DNA from: Flavobacteriales bacterium
GTDB lineage: Bacteria; Bacteroidota; Bacteroidia; Flavobacteriales_F; PHOS-HE28
Direction: 5' to 3'
Length of the DNA: 5,186 nucleotides
Assembly (NCBI GenBank): GCA_020854015.1
Contig: JADZGG010000344.1
Location: forward strand, 1 to 5,186
The position numbers and the translations under genes are program-made. This document shows, one piece after another, positions 1 through 5,186 of the stretch. The notes below the pieces were generated by a model that was not told the origin of the DNA, searched no databases, and saw only the letters and a program-made list of their open reading frames with translations. Within the stretch, counting starts at the first letter, position 1. The number at the start of each line of letters is the position of its first letter.

Positions 1-98
1 CCAACTGGACACGTCTATCGCCGCAAACACCAGGCGCACCGAACGAACTGGCCGCGGAGCCTTGAGCACTTCCCCTTAGTGGATCGACCGCTCGGTTC
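1..98. other. window edge, no assignable gene
   Basis: This short stretch lies downstream of the methyltransferase stop codon. One plus-strand frame is open from the left edge to a TGA at 61-63 and another to a TAG at 77-79, so the 3' end of a convergent gene could lie here. On the minus strand a GTG at 69-67, preceded by the purine-rich AAGGGGAA, opens a frame that stays open to position 1. That could be the start of a next gene in the same direction. There is too little sequence to choose between these options, and I see no clear terminator hairpin. Confidence 0.3.
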
Positions 99-1025
99 CT
101 AGTCCTTCACCTTCTCGAACACCATGCGATAATGTTCGAAGATCTCGCGTTCGAACACCTGCAGGTTCGGAGCGATCTGGTAGCGACGCACCCACTTGCG
201 GAAGTCACTGCTGAAGAGCTTCGGAAGCAAAGTGGCGTACAGGCCGTACTTCTCAAGGTTGAACTTGTTGAAGGCCTTGGTCCAACGATCGATCGTTTCA
301 ATGTAGTCAAGGCGACCGCTGTCCACATGTACCAACTTGAAGTGTTCCTTAGCGGGTTCGATCATGCCCTCTTTGCCGTAGGGAAGCCATGAGCCGGGGA
401 ACACGTCGCACACCAGGTCCATCAGTTCCTCACCGGAGTAGCTCTTGCGCGTCTTCCACACGTTGGTCTGTCCGAACTTGATGTCCTCGAACTTCACCAT
501 GTTGGGGCCGAACACCATGGTCTGGCAATAGAACCGGCCACCCACCGGCAGCAGATCGCTCACCTGCTTGAAATAGGTGCGGTAGATCTCGTCCTGCTTG
601 CCCGCGCGGTACTCTTCAACCGAACAGAGGTGCTCCGGGCTGCCCATGGCGCACACGACGTCGAACTTCCCAAAGGTCTCCGGGGTGATCTTCTTGGAGT
701 CCATGTGGTGTACGTTCAGTCCGTTGGCCCGGCACGCATCCGCCTGACCTTTTGCCAGCACTACACCTGTCGTCTTCACGCCCTGCTTGTCCAGGTAGTC
801 GATGAAAGCGCCCCAACCGCAACCGATGTCGAGCACCTTGTTGCCCGGCTTGATGTTGCAGTTGTCCATGATGAACTTGTGCTTCTTCTCCTGCGCCTGT
901 TCGAGCGTGAGGGAGAAGTCGCCATCGAAACGAGCACCACTGTATCCGCCCTTCTCGCCCAAGCTCAGGCGGAAGATCTTGTCCATGGTAGTGTAATGTG
1001 CGTCGAGGTCCTGCTGATCAGCCAT
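99..1025 (-). CDS. cyclopropane-fatty-acid-synthase-like SAM-dependent methyltransferase
   Basis: This is a 308-residue cytoplasmic class I methyltransferase, predicted to transfer a methyl or methylene carbon from S-adenosylmethionine. The layout matches the CFA / mycolic-acid methyltransferase family. It has an N-terminal DAHY segment (8-11), a YSGARF segment (28-33), SAM-binding motif I VLDIGCGWG (64-72), a GSPEHL segment (128-133) in place of the usual GMFEHV, and a C-terminal RRYQIAPNLQVFERE region (280-294) like the end of CFA synthases. E. coli CFA synthase is about 380 residues with an extra N-terminal domain. This protein lacks that domain and is closer in size to mycobacterial PcaA. 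Compared from memory, the Cys, His and Tyr that bind bicarbonate in CFA synthases are replaced here, while the Glu (131) is kept, so the product may not be a cyclopropane. I chose the ATG at 1025-1023 because related proteins have few residues before the AHY motif. An in-frame ATG at 1121-1119 would add 32 Pro-rich residues. Fold assignment is firm; substrate is unknown. Confidence 0.88.
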   Translation of the reverse strand: MADQQDLDAHYTTMDKIFRLSLGEKGGYSGARFDGDFSLTLEQAQEKKHKFIMDNCNIKPGNKVLDIGCGWGAFIDYLDKQGVKTTGVVLAKGQADACRANGLNVHHMDSKKITPETFGKFDVVCAMGSPEHLCSVEEYRAGKQDEIYRTYFKQVSDLLPVGGRFYCQTMVFGPNMVKFEDIKFGQTNVWKTRKSYSGEELMDLVCDVFPGSWLPYGKEGMIEPAKEHFKLVHVDSGRLDYIETIDRWTKAFNKFNLEKYGLYATLLPKLFSSDFRKWVRRYQIAPNLQVFEREIFEHYRMVFEKVKD

Positions 1026-1146
1026 GGGCGATGGTGTTCGTTGTTGCGCCGCGGAAAGTTCGACGACGGGCGGACAAGGTAGGTCACAGATCCGAGGCTC
1101 CACTTCAACGCGATATGCCATCTTTAAGCACCTTCTCTCCAGTCAC
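1026..1146. promoter_or_regulatory. divergent intergenic region
   Basis: This 121-bp region separates the starts of two divergently oriented genes and should hold promoters for both if the shorter methyltransferase start is right. I looked for the Bacteroidota promoter form (TTG, then TAnnTTTG about 19 bases later) on both strands and found no good match. On the minus strand a GAAGG sits nine bases upstream of the alternative methyltransferase ATG at 1121-1119, so part of this region could instead be coding. By eye, third codon positions over that extension are less G/C-rich than in the gene body, which favours non-coding sequence. Presence of promoters is inferred from layout only. Confidence 0.35.
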
Positions 1147-2328
1147 ATGAACACGACCATTCGCAACCGCATCTATTCCCTGGACCTGCTGCGCGGGCTG
1201 GTGATGGTGATCATGGCGCTGGATCACACGCGCGACTTCTTCCACTTTGATGCGTTCCTTCACGACCCCTTGGACGGCGCCACCACCACGCCCATCCTCT
1301 ACTTCACGCGTTGGATCACGCACTTCTGCGCACCCGTGTTCGTTTTCCTAGCCGGCATCTCGATCTTCCTGCAACACCTGCGCAAACCCACTGCGGAGCT
1401 CAGCGCCTTCCTCTTGAAGCGCGGGCTTTGGCTGCTTGTGGTGGAGTTCGTACTGATCACGTTCGCGTGGACCTTCAGCTGGAGCTTTCCTGTGCTGATC
1501 ATGGGTGTGATCGCGGCCATCGGCTTCGGCATGGTCGGCATGGCCGCCGTGATCCGCCTGCCCTTCAAGATGATCTTGGCGTTGGGATTGGTGATCGTGC
1601 TCGGCCACAACATCCTGGACAGTGTTCCGTCCACCCACCAAGGCTTCACCTGGGACCTGTTGCGCAACGGCAACTTTGCGTTCCACCCGATCGGCGCCGG
1701 ACACCAGCTCGCGATCGTATACCCCATTCTGCCCTGGCTGGGGTTGATGATGCTGGGCTATTGCGCTGGCAAGCTCTACGCACCCGACTTCAACGGTGCT
1801 CAACGGAAGCGCACATTACTAGCGGGTGGTGCTGGATTGGTCCTTCTCTTCCTCCTCTTGCGCACATTGAACGTGTATGGCGACCCGGATCCACGGGTCT
1901 CACACACGGATCTTTCACGCACCATCATGTCCTTTCTCGATGTCCAGAAGTACCCGCCTTCCCTGCTCTACATGTGCATGACCATCGGACCTGCGTTGCT
2001 CTTCCTGGCGATCGCGGAACCGCTGAACGATAGGCTCACGCAAGCCATCAGGGTGTTCGGTCGCGTACCCTTCTTCTATTACGTACTGCACTTCTACTTG
2101 CTCCATCTGCTGGGCATGTTGCTGTTCGTGGCCCAAGGTCATTCGCTCAGCGATCCAACGCCTGATGTCTTCGGCATTCCGTTCCGCTACCTCATCATCG
2201 GTGAAGGCTATTCCCTGACGGTGGTCTATGGGATCTGGATCGGTCTGGTGCTTGCCCTCTACCCCCTGTGCCGTTGGTTCAATGCCTACAAGCAGCACCA
2301 CGCATACTGGTGGTTGAGCTATGTGTAA
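1147..2328 (+). CDS. DUF1624 / heparan-alpha-glucosaminide N-acetyltransferase-family membrane protein
   Basis: This is a 393-residue inner-membrane protein of the family that contains the catalytic domain of human HGSNAT, which carries acetyl groups from acetyl-CoA across a membrane to glucosamine ends. Bacterial members are mostly uncharacterised, so the acyl-transfer role is inference. Family landmarks are SLDLLRGL and MALDHTRD (11-30), ITHFCAPVFVFLAG (57-70), the YPILPWLGLMMLG stretch (192-204), KYPPSLLY (268-275), and FGRVPFFYYVLHFYLLH (304-320). About nine to ten hydrophobic segments are visible, around 12-26, 58-76, 90-110, 115-135, 140-156, 189-209, 223-239, 271-290, 305-328 and 352-375. 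His27 in the DHTRD motif is a candidate functional residue. The ATG at 1147 places the first motif at residue 11, as is usual. An earlier in-frame ATG at 1024 would add 41 residues unlike the family and run through the divergent start region. There is no clear ribosome binding site. The C-terminus WWLSYV is typical of a complete member. Confidence 0.85.
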   Translation: MNTTIRNRIYSLDLLRGLVMVIMALDHTRDFFHFDAFLHDPLDGATTTPILYFTRWITHFCAPVFVFLAGISIFLQHLRKPTAELSAFLLKRGLWLLVVEFVLITFAWTFSWSFPVLIMGVIAAIGFGMVGMAAVIRLPFKMILALGLVIVLGHNILDSVPSTHQGFTWDLLRNGNFAFHPIGAGHQLAIVYPILPWLGLMMLGYCAGKLYAPDFNGAQRKRTLLAGGAGLVLLFLLLRTLNVYGDPDPRVSHTDLSRTIMSFLDVQKYPPSLLYMCMTIGPALLFLAIAEPLNDRLTQAIRVFGRVPFFYYVLHFYLLHLLGMLLFVAQGHSLSDPTPDVFGIPFRYLIIGEGYSLTVVYGIWIGLVLALYPLCRWFNAYKQHHAYWWLSYV

Positions 2329-2392
2329 GCCGCAATGCCGTGTCGGACCCAGCCCTCCAAGCCGTATCCTTGTATACACTCAACGAACACCC
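2329..2392. other. 64-bp gap between membrane protein and repeat protein genes
   Basis: No hairpin terminator is visible here. TATCCTTG at 2365-2372 matches the Bacteroidota -7 element TAnnTTTG at all but one position, but I find no TTG at the expected -33 distance, so a promoter is possible and unproven. The ATG at 2393 is preceded by the A/C-rich CAACGAACACC rather than by a Shine-Dalgarno sequence. Confidence 0.25.
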
Positions 2393-3937
2393 ATGACACC
2401 ACGCTACACCCTGATCGCGATTCTTGGCTCCATGGCCACACTGGTGGCCGCGCAGGTCGCTCCGGATACTGATTGGCAGCGCTCTTATGGCGGAAGTGGC
2501 AACGAGGGGGCAGTTGCTGTGCGCGAGACCACGGATGGCGGTTTCGTTTTCGGCGGACATACGGACTCCAACGACGGTGATGTGAGCGGCAACCACGGTG
2601 GCTTGGACGCATGGGTGGGAAGTACAGATGCTGGCGGTGCCCTTCTTTGGAAACGGGCGATCGGCGGCACGGGTGATGATGAGGTCCGCGATTCGCAGCG
2701 CTGTGCCGACGGCGGGTCGATCCATGTGGGCTATACCTTCTCCGACGATGGTGACATCTCCGGTAACCATGGCAGCGCTGATGTGTTCGTGATCCGGCTT
2801 GATAGCCTCGGAAACGTGTTGTGGGCCAGGCCCTACGGTGGAACCGGATTCGATGAGGGTCGCTCGGTGGTGGCCACAGCGGATGGCGGATTCGTGGTCG
2901 CTGGCTTCACCACATCGGATGACGGGGATGTCTCCGGTCTGCAAGGCGGCATCGACTATTGGCTGTTCAAGCTCGATGATGCGGGCACCTTGCTGTGGCA
3001 GCGGACCCTTGGGGGAACTGGCAGCGAATTCGCCCGTGCCGTTCAACCTGCGGGCAATGATGGCTTCATTGTGGCCGGTTACAGCGATTCGAACGACGGC
3101 GATGTGACCGGCAACCACGGCAACAACGACATGTGGGTGGTGCGCGTTGATGCCAACGGCGCTCCCCTCTGGCAAACCTCCCTGGGCGGCACGGTGGGCG
3201 ACGGCGCGAACGCACTGGCCACAACGGCTGATGGCGGTTTCATCGTGGCCGGTAGCGCCTATTCCGACAACGGGGATGTGGTCGGCAACCACGGTACGGG
3301 CGATGCCTGGGTGGTGAAGCTCGATTCCCTGGGTGGGCAGATCTGGCAGATCTCGTTGGGTGGCACCAACACTGAGGAGGCGCTCTCTGCGGTGGAATCC
3401 GTGGACGGCGGCATACTACTCGCCTGTACCACCGGTTCGAATGATGGCGACGTGACCGGTTTTCAAGGCGTGAACGATTACTGGCTCGTGAAGCTGGACA
3501 GTGATGGCGGATTGCTGTGGCAGAAGTCCTACGGCGGCACCAATACCGAACAGGCCAACTGCTTGGAAGAGACCGCCGATGGCGGCATCATCCTCGCTGG
3601 CGCCAGCAATTCGGTCGATGGCGATCTGACAAGCAATGCAGGCTTGATCGATGTGTGGCTCGTACGCTTGAAGGGGCTCAGCACCGGGACTACCGACGCA
3701 ATGGAAGCTCGCCTTGCCGTATCACCGAACCCGAGCAATGGAGTTGTGACGATCTCGGGGATGAACAGCCCCGGAACGCTCCTCGTCACCGACGCGCTGG
3801 GTCGCATCGTACATAGCGAACGCGTGACCGTCCCCAACCACCGCATGGACCTTGAGGCCTTCTCAACAGGCGTCTACCAGCTCACGCTGCGGACCGCCGA
3901 AGGGATCGCTTCACAGCGTTTGGTTTTGCAGCATTGA
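2393..3937 (+). CDS. T9SS type A cargo protein with seven 58-residue repeats, probable seven-bladed beta-propeller
   Basis: This is a 514-residue protein predicted to be exported by Sec and then by the type IX secretion system, ending at the cell surface or in the medium. Residues 1-20 form a signal peptide (MTPRYTLIAILGSMATLVAA), with likely cleavage before Gln21. Residues 28-433 are seven tandem units of exactly 58 residues. Each starts with W-x-x-x-x-G-G, continues with (A/D)DGG-(F/I)-x-x-AG, then an acidic loop around S-x-DGD-V-(S/T)-G-N-H-G, and closes with D-x-W-V-x-x-LD. Residues 437-514 form the sorting domain. It has VSPNPSNG (442-449), LLVTDALGR (463-471), STGVYQLTL (491-499) and a terminal SQRLVLQH, which matches the TIGR04183-type pattern. 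Seven beta-rich units of this size suggest a beta-propeller, by inference. No catalytic residues are evident, so binding or adhesion is more likely than enzymatic activity; the ligand is unknown. I chose the ATG at 2393 because it gives a clean signal peptide; an upstream in-frame ATG at 2321 would bury it behind 24 Pro-rich residues and overlap the previous gene. Confidence 0.9.
   Translation: MTPRYTLIAILGSMATLVAAQVAPDTDWQRSYGGSGNEGAVAVRETTDGGFVFGGHTDSNDGDVSGNHGGLDAWVGSTDAGGALLWKRAIGGTGDDEVRDSQRCADGGSIHVGYTFSDDGDISGNHGSADVFVIRLDSLGNVLWARPYGGTGFDEGRSVVATADGGFVVAGFTTSDDGDVSGLQGGIDYWLFKLDDAGTLLWQRTLGGTGSEFARAVQPAGNDGFIVAGYSDSNDGDVTGNHGNNDMWVVRVDANGAPLWQTSLGGTVGDGANALATTADGGFIVAGSAYSDNGDVVGNHGTGDAWVVKLDSLGGQIWQISLGGTNTEEALSAVESVDGGILLACTTGSNDGDVTGFQGVNDYWLVKLDSDGGLLWQKSYGGTNTEQANCLEETADGGIILAGASNSVDGDLTSNAGLIDVWLVRLKGLSTGTTDAMEARLAVSPNPSNGVVTISGMNSPGTLLVTDALGRIVHSERVTVPNHRMDLEAFSTGVYQLTLRTAEGIASQRLVLQH
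2474..3691 (+). repeat. seven in-frame 174-bp repeats encoding 58-residue units
   Basis: Each unit begins with a TGG (Trp) codon, at 2474, 2648, 2822, 2996, 3170, 3344 and 3518, exactly 174 bases apart. No unit has gained or lost a codon up to the last, whose end (about 3691) runs into the linker before the sorting domain. The core glycine, aspartate and tryptophan positions are kept in protein, but the DNA copies are well diverged, so this is an old coding repeat and not a recent tandem amplification. Units 3 and 6 carry Gln-Gly and DYWL where units 1, 2, 4 and 5 carry His-Gly and other residues. Unit 7 is the most degenerate, with Ala-Gly at that place and no closing LD. Confidence 0.93.
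3701..3934 (+). other. T9SS type A C-terminal sorting domain (within the repeat-protein gene)
   Basis: This encodes the last 78 residues of the cargo protein. The VSPNP motif near the domain start, the central LVTDALGR strand, the (S/T)GVYxLxL strand and the final basic-hydrophobic tail (QRLVLQH) are the normal order of a type A domain. In characterised Bacteroidota this domain directs translocation through the outer membrane by the type IX machinery and is removed, with attachment to surface lipopolysaccharide or release. The machinery itself is not in this window. Confidence 0.88.
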
Positions 3938-3974
3938 GCGCATTCCCGGAACTTTCCGTTGCATCGTTGGTGAG

Positions 3975-4535
3975 ATGGTGACGATCCTGTTCTGGTCCGC
4001 GCTGGCGGTGGTCTGCGCGCTGGCCTGTGCCGGCTTGCTGATCATCGCCATCCGCCAGCGGAAGGTCGGCTTCGTGGTGGCTGCCGTGCTCGTGTTCCTT
4101 ATCGGCGGCTATTGCGGTTTCCGGGCTGTTCGGGAGATCATCCATCGCTCACGCACCAAGCTCGCGCTGGCCTTCGAGCCACGCAGCGGCCCGGAGATCT
4201 ATGCCGCGCTCTTCGGTGGTTCCGTTGGGGACTGTGTGGTGATCACGGAACACCAGGACCAGGTGGTGCCGAAATTGGACACTGCGATCCGTCTGCGCAT
4301 GCACACCTGCCCCGCGGAACTGAAACGCATCCTTCAACAGGGACCATACACCCTGGAGCGAAGTGCGATCTCTGCTGTGCTCGTGGAAGCCGAACCACCG
4401 GACCGCTTCGCCCCCGAGCTACTGGGCGACACCATCCTGCGCTTTCAATGGACCATCACCGAAGGGAAGCAGTGGCGTACGATCTATGCGCGGCTGGACA
4501 GCACCGAGGCGATCTGCGTTGATGTGTTGGATTGA
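3975..4535 (+). CDS. small two-helix membrane protein of unknown function
   Basis: This 186-residue protein is one I do not recognise. Two hydrophobic helices are plain, about residues 2-26 and 31-49, joined by the short basic loop RQRK (27-30). A basic stretch RAVREIIHRSR (50-60) follows, and then a soluble domain of about 125 residues. Under the positive-inside rule the RQRK loop would be cytoplasmic and the domain outside, but the second basic stretch argues the other way, so topology is unclear. The soluble part contains FEPRSGPEIYAALFGGSVGD (67-86), two cysteines (87 and 112), an LLGDTILRFQWTITEGKQWRT stretch near 149-169 and a C-terminal strand-like IYARLDSTEAICVDVLD. It looks mixed alpha/beta, with no catalytic motif that I can name. 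The gene starts 37 bp after the repeat-protein stop and may be co-transcribed with it. I chose the ATG at 3975 because it opens directly into the first helix; the frame extends upstream inside the cargo gene, without support. Confidence 0.7.
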   Translation: MVTILFWSALAVVCALACAGLLIIAIRQRKVGFVVAAVLVFLIGGYCGFRAVREIIHRSRTKLALAFEPRSGPEIYAALFGGSVGDCVVITEHQDQVVPKLDTAIRLRMHTCPAELKRILQQGPYTLERSAISAVLVEAEPPDRFAPELLGDTILRFQWTITEGKQWRTIYARLDSTEAICVDVLD

Positions 4536-4612
4536 GGGGGCAAGCACTTAGTTCCACAAGGCTCAAGGAACATTCACTACTGCCGCTCTATCTTCCCACA
4601 TCCATTACCAGC
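4536..4612. other. 77-bp intergenic gap
   Basis: A 5-bp inverted repeat GTTCC / GGAAC (4551-4555 and 4567-4571) with an 11-base loop lies just after the stop codon of the two-helix protein gene. It is too short and lacks a T tract, so I do not call it a terminator. The 30 bases before the ATG at 4613 are A/C/T-rich with no Shine-Dalgarno sequence. Confidence 0.25.
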
Positions 4613-5186
4613 ATGCGCATCACCCTGTTTCTCCCGGCCCTTGTAATTGCCATGCGACTATGCGCACAGTCCGACGATGGCCTCGTGCTGCTGGCCCGCA
4701 CCTACAAGGACAACATGTTCCGCAATGAGCCCACTAAGGAGATGGTGGCGCGACTGAAGAACGATGTCCCGGCGGAACTGGGCCGCACGCGCGACTTCAT
4801 CGTACAGGCGATCACGCCAAAGAACGCCCTGCTCGACGATGCGTGGATGAAGTTGCCTGAAGAGACGACCTTGCGGCAGATCCACACCGTACGCCAGCTG
4901 GACCTCGACATGCGCAAGGAGGACCGCACTGGTGACGCGAAGCTCCTGGACAGCCTGCGCAGCCACCCGGCGGAGCGATACGAGCTGGTGCGGAACTATT
5001 ACGACATGCTCTTCGTGGCCGTGGGTAACAAGAACCAGCCCTTCAACATGAGCAAACTGGACCTGCGGCCTGACGCCTACGGGCTACAGGACGACACCGA
5101 GCGCGGCATAGTGTTCCTGCAGTGCATGGACCTGTGCCGCAGCACCATCTGGGGTTACATGAACGTGGTGAAACCGCCCAACACCA
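4613..5186 (+). CDS. exported protein of unknown function, 5' part only
   Basis: The frame opens at the ATG at 4613 and runs without a stop to the window edge, giving 191 codons; the 3' end is missing. Residues 1-18 (MRITLFLPALVIAMRLCA) look like a signal peptide, with likely cleavage before Gln19, so the product should be periplasmic, outer-membrane or secreted. The mature part is charged and mostly helical in character. It includes YKDNMFRNEPTKEMVARL (31-48), DDAWMKLPEETTLRQIHTVR (75-94), HPAERYELVRNYYDMLFVAV (118-137) and the Cys-containing FLQCMDLCRSTIWGYM (168-183). I recognise no family. Cys17 precedes the Ala-Gln site and does not fit a lipobox, so a lipoprotein is unlikely. Codon choice is strongly G/C at third positions, as in the neighbouring genes, which supports real coding. 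A sorting domain could lie in the missing part. Confidence 0.75.
   Translation, partial: MRITLFLPALVIAMRLCAQSDDGLVLLARTYKDNMFRNEPTKEMVARLKNDVPAELGRTRDFIVQAITPKNALLDDAWMKLPEETTLRQIHTVRQLDLDMRKEDRTGDAKLLDSLRSHPAERYELVRNYYDMLFVAVGNKNQPFNMSKLDLRPDAYGLQDDTERGIVFLQCMDLCRSTIWGYMNVVKPPNT

Noticed and set aside
630..1082. 150-codon plus-strand frame opposite the methyltransferase
   Set aside because: It is antisense to conserved methyltransferase motifs and has no recognisable domain.
1311..2033. 240-codon plus-strand frame inside the DUF1624 gene
   Set aside because: It overlaps a clear family member in another frame. Its product is rich in Arg, Pro and His, which is typical of a shifted frame in GC-rich DNA.
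2365..2372. TATCCTTG as a -7 promoter element
   Set aside because: There is one mismatch to TAnnTTTG and no TTG at the matching upstream distance, so it is not called as a promoter.
2279..3292. 337-codon open frame on the minus strand across the repeat-protein gene
   Set aside because: It lies antisense to a gene with a signal peptide, repeats and a sorting domain. Its own product is repetitive only because it mirrors the repeat array, and G/C-rich third positions keep antisense frames open.
4551..4571. GTTCC/GGAAC inverted repeat as a terminator
   Set aside because: The stem is only 5 bp with an 11-base loop, and no run of T follows.
4613..4672. Lipoprotein signal with Cys17 as the lipidated residue
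   Set aside because: The residues before the cysteine (Ala-Met-Arg-Leu) do not form a lipobox; an ordinary signal peptide ending before Gln19 fits better.
4658..4966. 102-codon minus-strand frame at the right end
   Set aside because: It is antisense to the signal-peptide-bearing frame that starts at 4613. It shows no family features, while the plus frame has neighbour-like codon use and stays open to the edge.

Overview
The window looks like part of a GC-rich Bacteroidota chromosome. The strongest evidence is the gene at 2393-3937. It encodes a secreted repeat protein ending in a type A sorting domain of the type IX secretion system (T9SS), a system confined to the Bacteroidota. The genes use G/C-rich codons, translation starts mostly lack strong Shine-Dalgarno sequences, and two putative signal peptides end in Ala-Gln. 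All of this fits an environmental, high-GC, Flavobacteriales-like lineage, but the order-level guess is inference. I see no RNA gene, CRISPR array, insertion sequence, integrase or phage gene.

Layout: positions 1-98 hold no gene I can assign. Positions 99-1025 (minus strand) encode a class I SAM-dependent methyltransferase of the cyclopropane-fatty-acid synthase type. A 121-bp divergent intergenic region (1026-1146) separates it from a plus-strand series. That series comprises a polytopic membrane protein of the DUF1624 / heparan-alpha-glucosaminide N-acetyltransferase family (1147-2328), the T9SS-exported protein with seven exact 58-residue repeats (2393-3937), a small two-helix membrane protein of unknown function (3975-4535), and the 5' part of a gene for a secreted or periplasmic protein of unknown function (4613 to the window edge).

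Four of the five gene products are predicted to act in or beyond the inner membrane. The methyltransferase may act on membrane lipid, although the bicarbonate-ligand residues of true cyclopropane synthases seem to be replaced. The four plus-strand genes are spaced 37-77 bp apart and could be partly co-transcribed, but nothing shows that they work in one pathway. I do not see a convincing new multi-gene system. The features most worth a second look are the indel-free seven-unit repeat array and the altered active site of the methyltransferase.
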